Assembly (NCBI RefSeq): GCF_014649535.1
Contig: NZ_BMTF01000003.1
Location: 310,001-374,000 of the forward strand
Reading direction: 5' to 3'
From: Streptomyces gelaticus
Lineage (GTDB): Bacteria > Actinomycetota > Actinomycetes > Streptomycetales > Streptomycetaceae
DNA: 64,000 nt
Shown here piece by piece: positions 34,048-41,828 of the stretch (position 1 is its first letter; each line of letters begins with the position of its first letter). Position numbers and translations under genes: made by a program. The notes under the pieces were generated by a model that worked only from the letters and a program-made list of their open reading frames with translations, was not told where the DNA came from and searched no databases.

Positions 34048-34076
34048 TTCACAACTGCTGGGCGCTGCGTTATACA
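34048..34076 (+). promoter_or_regulatory. Predicted promoter of the MaoC-ADH-SDR operon
   Basis: TTCACA (34048-34053), a 17-bp spacer and TATACA (34071-34076) form a near-consensus vegetative promoter. Transcription should begin near 34083, just before KstR-type box 3, leaving a leader of about 115 bases before the MaoC start. Confidence 0.65.
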
Positions 34077-34089
34077 TGGGTTCATCGGC

Positions 34090-34103
34090 TAGAACGCGTT
34101 CTA
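34090..34103. promoter_or_regulatory. KstR-type operator (box 3)
   Basis: TAGAACGCGTTCTA matches TnnAACnnGTTnnA in full and extends to a 16-bp perfect palindrome (34089-34104). It lies about 8-21 bp after the predicted transcription start, an ideal repressor position. It is the most symmetrical of the three boxes. Confidence 0.85.
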
Positions 34104-34199
34104 GAACGGGCGTGGCGGCCGGTCCCGCGCGACCTCGGTGCGGCCGACGGTGCGGACGGCCGCGCCGAGGTCTTCCCACCATCAAGGAGCAGCTCTCCC

Positions 34200-35072
34200 A
34201 TGCCCATTGATGCCGAAAAGGCTCTCGCCGCCGAACCCCGCTCCAGCCGGATCGGCTGGGACCACAAGGACGTACAGCTCTACCACCTCGGGATCGGCGC
34301 CGGGTCCGACCCCGACCGGGCCGACCCCGCCGTGGACCCCCACGAGCTGCGCTACACCCTGGAGTCCCGGCTCCAGGTGCTGCCCTCCTTCGCCACCGTC
34401 GCGGGCGCGGGCATGAGCGGCCTCGGCGGACTCGCCTCGCCCGGCATCGACATCGATCTCGCCGCCGTCCTGCACGGCGGGCAGAGCGTACGGGTGCACC
34501 GGCCGATCCCCGTGCGGGGCAGCGCCGTACAGACCTCGAAGGTCGCCGCGGTGTACGACAAGGGCAAGGCGGCTGTACTGGTCCTGCGCACCGAGGCCGC
34601 CGACGACGAGGGCCCGCTGTGGACCAACGACGCCCAGATCTACGTCCGGGGCGAGGGCGGCTTCGGCGGTGAACGCGGCCCGTCCGAGCGGGTCGCGTAC
34701 CCCGAGATCGCCCCGGACCACGTCGTGCACCGGCCCATCCGCCCCGACCAGGCGCTGCTCTACCGCCTCTCCGGGGACTGGAACCCGCTGCACGCCGACC
34801 CCGAGTTCGCCGCGCGTGCCGGCTTCGACCGGCCGATCCTGCACGGACTGTGCACCTACGGCATCACGCTCAAGGCCGTCACCGACACGGTCCTCGGCGG
34901 CGATGTGACCCGTATCCGCTCCTACCGCACCCGTTTCGCCGGGATCGTCTTCCCCGGCGAGACCCTCCGCATCGAGATGTGGACCACCGAGAACCAGGTG
35001 CGGGTCGAGGTGAAGGCCGTGGAGCGGGACGACGCCGTGGTCCTCGGCGACACCTTCGTCGAACACTCCTGA
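34200..35072 (+). CDS. MaoC-type 2-enoyl-CoA hydratase (HSD17B4 hydratase-2 like)
   Basis: 290 residues with a double hot-dog fold. The C-terminal half holds the hydratase-2 motif YRLSGDWNPLHADPEFA with catalytic Asp and His, then FDRPILHGLCTYG. The N-terminal half (GIGAGSDPDRADPAVDPHELRYTLE) is the degenerate acyl-binding repeat typical of eukaryote-like enoyl-CoA hydratase 2. It hydrates trans-2-enoyl-CoA to (R)-3-hydroxyacyl-CoA. Homologues are part of mycobacterial steroid side-chain and fatty-acid degradation. First gene of the second beta-oxidation block, with GGAGCAG upstream of the ATG and a KstR-type box in the leader. Confidence 0.87.
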   Translation: MPIDAEKALAAEPRSSRIGWDHKDVQLYHLGIGAGSDPDRADPAVDPHELRYTLESRLQVLPSFATVAGAGMSGLGGLASPGIDIDLAAVLHGGQSVRVHRPIPVRGSAVQTSKVAAVYDKGKAAVLVLRTEAADDEGPLWTNDAQIYVRGEGGFGGERGPSERVAYPEIAPDHVVHRPIRPDQALLYRLSGDWNPLHADPEFAARAGFDRPILHGLCTYGITLKAVTDTVLGGDVTRIRSYRTRFAGIVFPGETLRIEMWTTENQVRVEVKAVERDDAVVLGDTFVEHS

Positions 35073-35176
35073 ACCGCACGCGAACCGGCACCGGGGACCG
35101 GTCCCGAACCCGGCCCCGGACGACTCCGAGAGAACCACCGGTCCACGTTCCACCGGCCCATGAGGGGAGCCGCACC

Positions 35177-36253
35177 ATGCGCGCAGCCGTACTGCACGAG
35201 ATCGGCCAGGACAAACTGGAGGTCCTCGACGACGTCGAGGCGGTGGGCTTCGGCCCCGGCAAGGTCAGGCTGCGCATCCGGGCCACCGGGCTGTGCCACT
35301 CCGATGTCTCGGCGATGAGCGGGGTGCTGCCGCAGCCCGCCCCGTTCATCCCGGGCCACGAGGGCGCCGGCGAGGTCATGGACGTCGGCGACGGTGTCAC
35401 CGGGCTCAGCGCGGGGGACCGCGTGCTGGTCTGCTGGCTGCCCGCCTGCGGGGCGTGTCCGTCCTGCAAGCGCGGCCAGACCCAGCTCTGCCTGGCCGGT
35501 TTCATGAACGCGGGCACCCCCAACTTCAAGCGTCCCGGCGGCGATGTATTCGGCTTCGCGGGCACCGGCACCTTCACCGAGGAGGTCGTCGTGGGCGCCG
35601 GCTGCGCGGTGCCGATCCCCGACGACGTTCCGTTCGAGATCGCCGCGCTGATCGGCTGCGGGGTGACCACCGGGCTCGGCGCGGCCATCAACACCGCACG
35701 GGTGGAGGCGGGTTCGTCGGTCGCCGTGATCGGCTGCGGCGGCGTCGGCATCTCCACGATCCAGGGCGCCAGGGTGCAGGGCGCCGCCCAGATCGTGGCC
35801 GTGGACCCGGTCGCCTCCCGGCGCGAGGCGGCGCTCCGGTTCGGCGCGACCGAGGCGGTGTCGCCCGACGAGTTCGCCGACGCCAAGCAGCGGATCACCG
35901 CGGGCGAGGGCTTCGACTACGTCTTCGAGGTCGTCGGCAAGTCGGCCACCGCGCGCACCGCGTACGAGAACACCCGGCGCGGCGGCACCCTGTGCGTCGT
36001 CGGCGCGGGTGCGATGGACGACAACTTCCAGGTCAACATGTTCGAGCTGTTCTTCGACGAGAAGCGGATCCTGCCCTCCATGTACGGAGGAGGCGACGTG
36101 CTCCGCTCGTACGAACGGGCCATCGCACTCTGGCGGGCCGGCCGGATCGACCTCGAATCGATGATCACCCACCGGGTGCGGCTCGACGGGATCAACGACG
36201 CGCTCGACCAGATGCGGACCGGCGAGTCGCTGCGCACCTGCGTCGAGCTCTGA
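35177..36253 (+). CDS. Zinc-dependent alcohol dehydrogenase (MDR family)
   Basis: 358 residues. Catalytic zinc ligands are in TGLCHSDVSAM (Cys) and PGHEGAGEV (His/Glu); the structural zinc site is complete with four Cys in CGACPSCKRGQTQLC. The Rossmann motif is VIGCGGVGIS with VDPV ending strand 2, indicating NAD+ preference. The class III-like MYGGGDVLRSYERAIALW near the end resembles mycobacterial AdhD/AdhX-type enzymes. It probably oxidises an alcohol intermediate of the acyl or sterol substrate. It lies 104 bp after the MaoC gene and 40 bp before the SDR gene in one block, preceded by GAGGGGAG. Confidence 0.88.
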   Translation: MRAAVLHEIGQDKLEVLDDVEAVGFGPGKVRLRIRATGLCHSDVSAMSGVLPQPAPFIPGHEGAGEVMDVGDGVTGLSAGDRVLVCWLPACGACPSCKRGQTQLCLAGFMNAGTPNFKRPGGDVFGFAGTGTFTEEVVVGAGCAVPIPDDVPFEIAALIGCGVTTGLGAAINTARVEAGSSVAVIGCGGVGISTIQGARVQGAAQIVAVDPVASRREAALRFGATEAVSPDEFADAKQRITAGEGFDYVFEVVGKSATARTAYENTRRGGTLCVVGAGAMDDNFQVNMFELFFDEKRILPSMYGGGDVLRSYERAIALWRAGRIDLESMITHRVRLDGINDALDQMRTGESLRTCVEL

Positions 36254-36293
36254 CCACCGCCCCGCCCCTCCCGAGAGGACTGGAGAGATTCCG

Positions 36294-37235
36294 ATGTCAC
36301 TTCCCCTGGACGGCATGTCCGCGATCGTCACGGGCGCGGGCCGCGGCCTCGGACGCGCCGAAGCGCTGGAACTGGCGGGGCTGGGCGCGTCCGTGGTCGT
36401 CAACGACTACGGACAGCCGGGCCGCGACGGCTCCGGCGAGGCGTCCGCGACGCCCGCCGAGGAGGTCGCCGAGGAGATCCGGGCCGCGGGCGGCCGGGCG
36501 GTCGCGCACCTCGGCGACGTCTCCGACCACGAGCAGGCCCGCGCCCTGGTGGAACTGGCCGTCGACACCTACGGAAAGCTCGACATCCTGGTCAACAACG
36601 CGGGCATCCTGCGCGACCGGATGATCTTCTCGATGACCGAGGACGAGTGGGACTCCGTCATCAGGGTCCATCTCAAGGGCCACTTCAACACCACGCACTT
36701 CGCGGCCGCGCACTGGCGCACCCGGTCCAAGGAGTCGGGCGGCCCGGTCCACGGCCGGATCGTCAACACCTCCTCGGAGGCGTTCCTGGCCGGTTCGGCG
36801 GGCCAGCCGAACTACGCGGCGGCCAAGGGCGGCATCGTCGGCCTCACCACCTCCACGGCCCTGGCTCTGGCCCGGTACGGAGTCACCGCCAACGTCATCT
36901 GCCCGCGGGCCCGCACCCGGATGACCGAGGACGTCTTCGCGGGCTTCCAGGAACCGGCGGACGGCCGGATCGACGCGCTCGCCCCCGAACACGTCGCGCC
37001 ACTGGTGGGCTATCTGGCCTCCCCGGCCGCCGCCAAGGTCAACGGGCAGCTGCTCGTCGTGCACGGCGGTATGGTCGCGATCGTCGAACGCCCCAGGGTC
37101 GCGGCCAAGTTCGACTCCTCGAAGGAGACGTTCTCCTTCGACGAGCTGGACGAGCTGATCTCGCCGTACTACGAGGACCGCCCGCCGAACGAGACCTTCG
37201 CCGCGGCGGAGGTGCTCGGCCTGAAACGCGGCTGA
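36294..37235 (+). CDS. Short-chain dehydrogenase, HSD17B4/Hsd4A-like 3-hydroxyacyl-CoA dehydrogenase
   Basis: 313 residues. Cofactor motif TGAGRGLGRAEA, strand-4 motif NNAGILRDRM, catalytic Ser in VNTSSEAFLAGSAGQPNYAAAKGGI with Tyr and Lys. The long loop between beta-2 and beta-3 (NDYGQPGRDGSGEASATPAEEVAEEIRAAGG) and the extra C-terminal 50 residues are characteristic of peroxisomal multifunctional-enzyme-type SDRs such as mycobacterial Rv3502c/Rv3548c. These oxidise the 3-hydroxyacyl-CoA made by the MaoC hydratase two genes upstream. Together with the double dehydrogenase and thiolase of the first block, a full beta-oxidation round is covered. GGAGAG precedes the ATG; a strong hairpin follows. 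Confidence 0.87.
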   Translation: MSLPLDGMSAIVTGAGRGLGRAEALELAGLGASVVVNDYGQPGRDGSGEASATPAEEVAEEIRAAGGRAVAHLGDVSDHEQARALVELAVDTYGKLDILVNNAGILRDRMIFSMTEDEWDSVIRVHLKGHFNTTHFAAAHWRTRSKESGGPVHGRIVNTSSEAFLAGSAGQPNYAAAKGGIVGLTTSTALALARYGVTANVICPRARTRMTEDVFAGFQEPADGRIDALAPEHVAPLVGYLASPAAAKVNGQLLVVHGGMVAIVERPRVAAKFDSSKETFSFDELDELISPYYEDRPPNETFAAAEVLGLKRG

Positions 37236-37263
37236 CCGGCGGGAGCCCGGCCGCCGCGGACAC

Positions 37264-37303
37264 GGGTGGACCCCGGCAGCCTTCCGGCTGCCGGGGTCCA
37301 CCC
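37264..37303. terminator. Perfect 18-bp hairpin terminator
   Basis: An uninterrupted 18-bp stem starting GGGTGGACC with a four-base TTCC loop, 28 bp beyond the SDR stop. No U-tract. It should end the beta-oxidation block and, from the other side, the small minus-strand gene. Confidence 0.85.
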
Positions 37304-37327
37304 GTCCCTCGTTGCTGTTCCGCGCGG

Positions 37328-37495
37328 TCAGGCCGCCCGGCTGTCCCCCGCGGAGGGGCGGCGGTGGCGGCCGTGCGGCTGTGCAGACGTGTCGTCCGTC
37401 GACTCATCCCCTCGGTGCTTTCCGGAGCCGCCGGCTTCGGCCCGGTCCGCGTCCTCCGGACGCGTCTGGGTCGTGTCGGTTCGGGCTTCAGGCAT
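37328..37495 (-). CDS. Small hydrophilic protein (55 residues)
   Basis: A short frame coding a highly charged peptide (MPEARTDTTQTRPEDADRAE, later GKHRGDEST and ending HGRHRRPSAGDSRAA) without hydrophobic segments, so probably disordered and cytoplasmic. A GGGGTGA element lies eight bases before the ATG, and a strong hairpin lies just past the stop, which support a real gene. The family is not recognised beyond a loose resemblance of its GKHR and PHGRHRRP segments to other small Streptomyces proteins. Confidence 0.45.
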   Translation of the reverse strand: MPEARTDTTQTRPEDADRAEAGGSGKHRGDESTDDTSAQPHGRHRRPSAGDSRAA

Positions 37496-37565
37496 GTGGG
37501 AAGTCACCCCGTTGTGATCGTTTGTATGTGTGTCACCAGGCCGATCACGCCAACCGCAACACGGC

Positions 37566-37586
37566 GCGGTCGCCATCGGCGACCGC
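37566..37586. terminator. Hairpin terminator downstream of the propeller-like gene
   Basis: GCGGTCGCC-ATC-GGCGACCGC, a 9-bp stem with a 3-base loop, 31 bp past the stop of the minus-strand gene ending at 37618. Confidence 0.55.
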
Positions 37587-37617
37587 CGGATACGGCTGCG
37601 TGGGCCGGCCCCAGATT

Positions 37618-38922
37618 TTAACCAGGCACCGTGCGCCCCGTGAGAGGCGCCTGCCCCAGTGGAATCGGCTTGCACACGGGGAGAGGTGCGTCGGCGGCGG
37701 ACGGTTGCATACCGCTTTCCGCGCCGGGTTCCGCCGACGTCCGTGAGCCCTGCTCGTCGTCGTCCGGTGCCTCCAGCAGGGCCACACCGCACGCCACGTT
37801 CCCGTGGGTGTACGGAAGTCTCAGCACGCCGTCCCGGGTCCACACCCCGCGGCCGGCCTGCCACCCCTGGGGAGCGGCGAGTCGATGCAGCCGGCGTCCG
37901 GCCGGGCGCCACACCCCGACCCAGCTGCCCGCCGCCCCGTCGATGCGCAGCGCCACCGCGCAGCTCTCCGGCATCAGCATCTGGCCCGGCTGCACGGCGA
38001 ACGGCGTCACCGCCACATCGGCCGGGTGCAGGCACTCCGGGAAGCGCACCGGCAGACAGCTGCCGAGCACGCCCCACCCCAGCCGGTCGTGTCCCGGCGC
38101 GTCCGAGCGGATCAGCAGCAGTCCGCTGTCCGGGTCGGCGAGCAGCAGCCGGTCGTTGCTGTCCGGGGCGATCTGCAGCAGCGGCGTCACCTCGCCGCCC
38201 CGCTCCAGGTCCACGGCGACCGCCTTGACCGGGCCGCCGCCCGGCATACCCCGGTCCAGGGCCAGCATCCGGCCCGTCCGGTCCAGCCAGACGCCACCGG
38301 AGCAGCGCCCCGGGACCTCCGCGACCGGCTCGGGACCGCAGGCGCCGCCCGCCACTCGCCAGACGGAGGTGGAGTGCGCACCCGCCGACAGCGCGTACGC
38401 GCTCACACCGTCCGGCGTGGGCGGCAGCAGGGTCAGCTCCGCGCATTCGACGGAGCCGAGCGGGAGTTCACCGGTGCCGGGGCCGGTCGGATAGAGCAGC
38501 GACACCGCGTGCCGGTCCGCCACCCGGCGCCGGATCAGCACCCGCCCGTCGGCCAGCGGCAGCACCTCGGAGTCCGGCTCCTCCGGCTGGTCGAGGGGGA
38601 GTGGTACGGCGTACGGCTCGGGTCCGTCGAGCGTCCAGCGCTCCACGAACCACGCCCCGCCGGCCTCGCCGGACGCCTCGGCCGCCACTTGAGCGAGCGC
38701 GAGCCGGGCCGCGTACGAACCGTCCGCGGCGATCGTGAACGCGGGCACGGCAGGGGCCGTCCCGGGCGGCGCGCCCCTTCCACGCGCTTCCTCGGCTGCG
38801 TCCGGCGGGTCGTCCGGCACGCCGGACGCCTCGGGCTCGCCGTTCTCCCGGACCGCGTTCCCGTGGTCCTCGGCGGCCCCGGTCGCGCCTACGGTCCTGT
38901 TCTCGATGGCACAGACAGCCAT
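37618..38922 (-). CDS. Uncharacterised actinobacterial protein, probable beta-propeller
   Basis: 434 residues from an ATG with GGAGGTGA upstream. There is no signal peptide. The first 60 residues are polar and probably disordered; the rest shows repeating beta-rich blades ending in W/D-x-G motifs (GRVLIRRRVADRHAVSLLYP, SVWRVAGGACG, GVWLDRTGRMLALDRGMPGGGPVKAVAVDLERGG, GLLLIRSDAPGHDRLGWGVL, GVWRPAGRRLHRL), consistent with a WD/PQQ-like propeller. The function is unknown. It is divergent from the siderophore-binding lipoprotein gene with an iron box between them, so iron regulation of both is possible. Confidence 0.7.
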   Translation of the reverse strand: MAVCAIENRTVGATGAAEDHGNAVRENGEPEASGVPDDPPDAAEEARGRGAPPGTAPAVPAFTIAADGSYAARLALAQVAAEASGEAGGAWFVERWTLDGPEPYAVPLPLDQPEEPDSEVLPLADGRVLIRRRVADRHAVSLLYPTGPGTGELPLGSVECAELTLLPPTPDGVSAYALSAGAHSTSVWRVAGGACGPEPVAEVPGRCSGGVWLDRTGRMLALDRGMPGGGPVKAVAVDLERGGEVTPLLQIAPDSNDRLLLADPDSGLLLIRSDAPGHDRLGWGVLGSCLPVRFPECLHPADVAVTPFAVQPGQMLMPESCAVALRIDGAAGSWVGVWRPAGRRLHRLAAPQGWQAGRGVWTRDGVLRLPYTHGNVACGVALLEAPDDDEQGSRTSAEPGAESGMQPSAADAPLPVCKPIPLGQAPLTGRTVPG

Positions 38923-39066
38923 GGACTGGTCACCTCCGGCAACCGAAGCTAGTTTTCGCACTTCCTGCCGAACAACGCGAGACCTGTCACTTCACACATA
39001 AGGGTGGCGATGCCGGTGTTCGCCTGAGGGGGAGGGGGTGGCTGTGCTGGGCGTGAGGTGAATGAG

Positions 39067-39085
39067 TAAGGTTAGGCAGCCCTAA
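39067..39085. promoter_or_regulatory. Iron box (DmdR/IdeR operator)
   Basis: TAAGGTTAGGCAGCCCTAA agrees with the Streptomyces iron-box pattern TTAGGTTAGGCTCACCTAA at 15 of 19 positions. It lies 37-55 bp upstream of the siderophore-binding protein start codon and about 145 bp from the divergent start. Iron-loaded DmdR/IdeR would repress here. Confidence 0.85.
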
Positions 39086-39121
39086 GCAGTATCGGTGTGT
39101 TCGTTACAACTGGAGCAAGTG

Positions 39122-40162
39122 ATGTCCCTTCGTCGCCGCGGCACCGCCGCAGTCGGCCTGGCGGTGGCTGCCGCCCTTTCCCTCTCGGCCTGCGGGAGCG
39201 AGGACGGAGGGTCGGGCGGCTCGGCCAAGTCCGAGGGCGGCGACAAGAAGGCGGCCGTCGCCACGGGCGGCAAGGACTTCGCCGACGCGGCGAAGAAGAC
39301 GGCCGGGTACGGGACGGACGCCAAGGACGGCCAGTTCCCGCGCACCCTCACCCACGCCATGGGCAAGACGGAGATCAAGTCCGCCCCCAAGCGCGTCGTC
39401 GTGCTGGACGTCGGCGAGCTCGACAACGTCGTGTCGCTGGGCGTGAAGCCGGTCGGCTACGCGCCCTCCGAGGGTTCCGCGGCGATTCCCTCGTACCTGA
39501 AGAAGGACGCGGGCAACCCCAAGGACATCGGCACGATCAACAACCTCAACCTCGAGGCGATCGCCGGCCTGAAGCCCGACCTGATCCTCGGCAGCCAGCT
39601 GCGCGCCGCCGACAAGTACGACGAGCTCTCCAAGATCGCGCCGACCGTGTTCTCCATCCGTCCGGGCTTCACCTGGAAGGAGAACTACCTTCTCAACGCC
39701 GCCGCGCTGGACAGGACGGCGAAGGCGAAGAGCGAGCTCGGCGCCTACGAGGCCAAGGCGAAGAAGCTCGGCGAGGACATCGGCCCGGACAAGCCGACCA
39801 TCTCCATGGTCCGCTACATGCCGGACCGCATCCGCCTCTACGCCAAGGCCTCCTTCATCGGCACCATCCTCGACGACGCCGGTCTGCCGCGGCCCAAGAA
39901 CCAGCAGATCAACGATCTCGCCGCGGAGATCAGCCCGGAGAAGATCGACGAGGCCGACGCCGACTGGATCTTCACCGGCGTCTACGGCGACGTGAAGGCC
40001 ACCGAGCGGGACACCACCCAGGCCAACCCGCTGTGGAAGAACCTGAAGGCCGTCAAGGAGGGCCGGGCCAAGGACGTCTCCGACGAGACCTGGTACCTCG
40101 GCCTCGGTGTCACGGCCGCCGACCTGGTCCTCGACGACCTCCGCGCCGACCTCGTGAAGTAA
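39122..40162 (+). CDS. Iron-siderophore ABC transporter substrate-binding lipoprotein
   Basis: 346 residues. Signal peptide MSLRRRGTAAVGLAVAAALSLSAC with lipobox LSAC. A Gly/Ser/Lys-rich spacer of about 45 residues leads to a FecB/FepB-type receptor (KRVVVLDVGELDNVVSLGVKPVGYAP, IAGLKPDLILGSQLRAADKYDELSKIAPTVF, ISMVRYMPDRIRLYAKASFIGTILDDAGLPRP). It captures a ferric siderophore outside the membrane. No cognate permease or ATPase is nearby, so it would share a transporter encoded elsewhere. Iron box 37 bp upstream; hairpin terminator 18 bp downstream. The specific siderophore cannot be told from sequence. Confidence 0.88.
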   Translation: MSLRRRGTAAVGLAVAAALSLSACGSEDGGSGGSAKSEGGDKKAAVATGGKDFADAAKKTAGYGTDAKDGQFPRTLTHAMGKTEIKSAPKRVVVLDVGELDNVVSLGVKPVGYAPSEGSAAIPSYLKKDAGNPKDIGTINNLNLEAIAGLKPDLILGSQLRAADKYDELSKIAPTVFSIRPGFTWKENYLLNAAALDRTAKAKSELGAYEAKAKKLGEDIGPDKPTISMVRYMPDRIRLYAKASFIGTILDDAGLPRPKNQQINDLAAEISPEKIDEADADWIFTGVYGDVKATERDTTQANPLWKNLKAVKEGRAKDVSDETWYLGLGVTAADLVLDDLRADLVK

Positions 40163-40179
40163 CGATCCGCGAGCAGGCC

Positions 40180-40203
40180 GTGGCGGTCCGCACGGACCGC
40201 CAC
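40180..40203. terminator. Hairpin terminator after the siderophore-binding gene
   Basis: A 10-bp perfect stem (GTGGCGGTCC / GGACCGCCAC) with a GCAC loop, 18 bp after the stop codon. Confidence 0.75.
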
Positions 40204-40245
40204 AGCCGCGGGCGACGGGGCACGGAGGGCAGGTAGCCTTTGCTT

Positions 40246-41088
40246 GTGCCCCGTCTGTCTGATGTCCTCGCCGAGCTCGACGTTCTCTGGCCGCCCGAGC
40301 GGGCCGAAGGCTGGGACGCGGTCGGTACCGTCTGCGGAGACCCCGGCGCCGTCGTCGACCGGGTGCTCTTCGCCGTCGATCCCGTCCACGAGATCGTCGA
40401 CGAGGCGATCCGGCTCGGCGCCCAGCTGATCGTCACCCACCACCCGCTCTATCTGCGGGGTACGACGACGGTCGCCGCCGACACCTTCAAGGGCCGGGTC
40501 GTGCACACCCTCATCAAGCACGACATCGCGCTGCACGTCGCCCACACCAACGCCGACACCGCCGACCCGGGCGTCTCCGACGCGCTGGCCGGTGCGCTCG
40601 ACCTGCGCGTCGAGGGCCCGCTCGTACCGGACCCGGCCGACCCCGCGGGCCGCCGCGGTCTCGGCCGGATCTGCGTGCTCGACCACCCCGAGACCCTGGC
40701 CGAGTTCGCCGCCCGCGCGGCCGCCCGGCTGCCCGCCACCGCGCAGGGCATCCGGCTCGCCGGCGACCCGTCCGCGACCGTGCGCACCGTCGCCGTCAGC
40801 GGCGGCTCCGGCGACAGCCTCTTCGACGCGGTGCGCGCCGCGGGCGTCGACGCCTTCCTCACCGCCGACCTGCGCCACCACCCGGCCTCCGAAGCCATCC
40901 AGCACTCCCCGCTCGGCCTGATCGACGCCGCGCACTGGGCCACCGAGTGGCCCTGGTGCGAACAGGCCGCGGCGCAGCTCGACGCGATTTCCGACCGCCA
41001 CGGATGGGGCCTGCGGGTCCATGTCTCGAAGCAGGTCACCGACCCCTGGACCACCACCACCCACCACTCTTCTGGAGCCCCCAACTGA
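40246..41088 (+). CDS. Nif3-like dinuclear metal-binding protein
   Basis: 280 residues from the GTG at 40246 (an upstream TTG at 40240 would add two residues). Conserved Nif3/YbgI metal ligands: VTHHPLYLRG, VAHTNADTADPGVSDALA, LTADLRHHPASEA and GLIDAAHWATEWPW. The family forms hexameric rings with two metals per subunit and is linked to GTP cyclohydrolase I-type and oxidative-damage roles, but its activity is not firmly established. It is the first gene of a three-gene operon with the coiled-coil zinc-ribbon protein and RNase H, an arrangement conserved in Streptomyces. The stop overlaps the next start. Confidence 0.88.
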   Translation: MPRLSDVLAELDVLWPPERAEGWDAVGTVCGDPGAVVDRVLFAVDPVHEIVDEAIRLGAQLIVTHHPLYLRGTTTVAADTFKGRVVHTLIKHDIALHVAHTNADTADPGVSDALAGALDLRVEGPLVPDPADPAGRRGLGRICVLDHPETLAEFAARAAARLPATAQGIRLAGDPSATVRTVAVSGGSGDSLFDAVRAAGVDAFLTADLRHHPASEAIQHSPLGLIDAAHWATEWPWCEQAAAQLDAISDRHGWGLRVHVSKQVTDPWTTTTHHSSGAPN

Positions 41089-41828
41089 ACGCCGCGCCCG
41101 CCGACCAGATCCGACTTCTCGACGTCCAGGCCCTCGACGTACGCCTGTCGCAGCTCGCCCACCGGCGCAAGTCGCTGCCCGAGCACGCCGAGATCGAGTC
41201 GCTCACCAGCGACCTCGCGCAACTGCGCGACCTGCTGGTCGCCTCGCAGACCGAGGAGAGCGACACCGCCCGCGAGCAGACCAAGGCGGAGCAGGACGTC
41301 GACCAGGTGCGTCAGCGCGCCGCCCGCGACCAGCAGCGCCTCGACTCCGGCGCGGTCACCTCGCCGAAGGACCTGGAGAGCCTCCAGCGCGAGATCGCCT
41401 CGCTGGCCAAGCGCCAGGGCGACCTGGAGGACGTCGTCCTCGAAGTGATGGAGCGCCGCGAGTCCGCCCAGGAGCGCGTCACCGAGCTGTCCGACCGGGT
41501 CTCCGCCGTCCAGGCCAAGGCCGACGACGCGACCGCCCGCCGCGACGCCGCGACCAAGGAGCTCGACGAGGAGGCCGCGAGCGTCACCAGGGAGCGCGAG
41601 GTGGTCGCCGGTTCGGTCCCCGCGGACCTGCTGAAGCTGTACGACAAGCTCCGCGTCCAGCAGGGCGGGGTCGGCGCCGCCCGCCTCTACCAGCGCCGCT
41701 GCGAGGGCTGCCGCCTGGAGCTGAACATCACCGAGATCAACGAGGTGAAGGCGGCGGCCCCGGACACCGTCCTGCGCTGCGAGAACTGCCGCCGCATCCT
41801 GGTCCGTACGGCGGAGTCGGGCCTGTAA
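41085..41828 (+). CDS. Coiled-coil zinc-ribbon protein (C4-type)
   Basis: 247 residues. Residues about 25-180 are a long coiled coil (heptad-rich Glu/Arg/Leu/Ala), and the C-terminus is a zinc ribbon with CEGCRLEL and CENCRRIL. The family is conserved in actinobacteria next to Nif3 and RNase H genes; nucleic-acid binding is plausible, but the role is not established here. The best start is the non-standard CTG at 41085: it overlaps the Nif3 stop (CTGA), and GGAG lies 7-10 bases upstream; no ATG/GTG start is near before the conserved QIRLLDVQALD. The stop shares a base with the next ATG. Confidence 0.85.
   Translation: MNAAPADQIRLLDVQALDVRLSQLAHRRKSLPEHAEIESLTSDLAQLRDLLVASQTEESDTAREQTKAEQDVDQVRQRAARDQQRLDSGAVTSPKDLESLQREIASLAKRQGDLEDVVLEVMERRESAQERVTELSDRVSAVQAKADDATARRDAATKELDEEAASVTREREVVAGSVPADLLKLYDKLRVQQGGVGAARLYQRRCEGCRLELNITEINEVKAAAPDTVLRCENCRRILVRTAESGL

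Noticed and set aside
27583-37235. A complete cholesterol degradation cluster
   Set aside because: No ring-opening or ring-cleavage enzymes and no Mce4 transporter genes are in the window; only side-chain-type beta-oxidation functions are visible.
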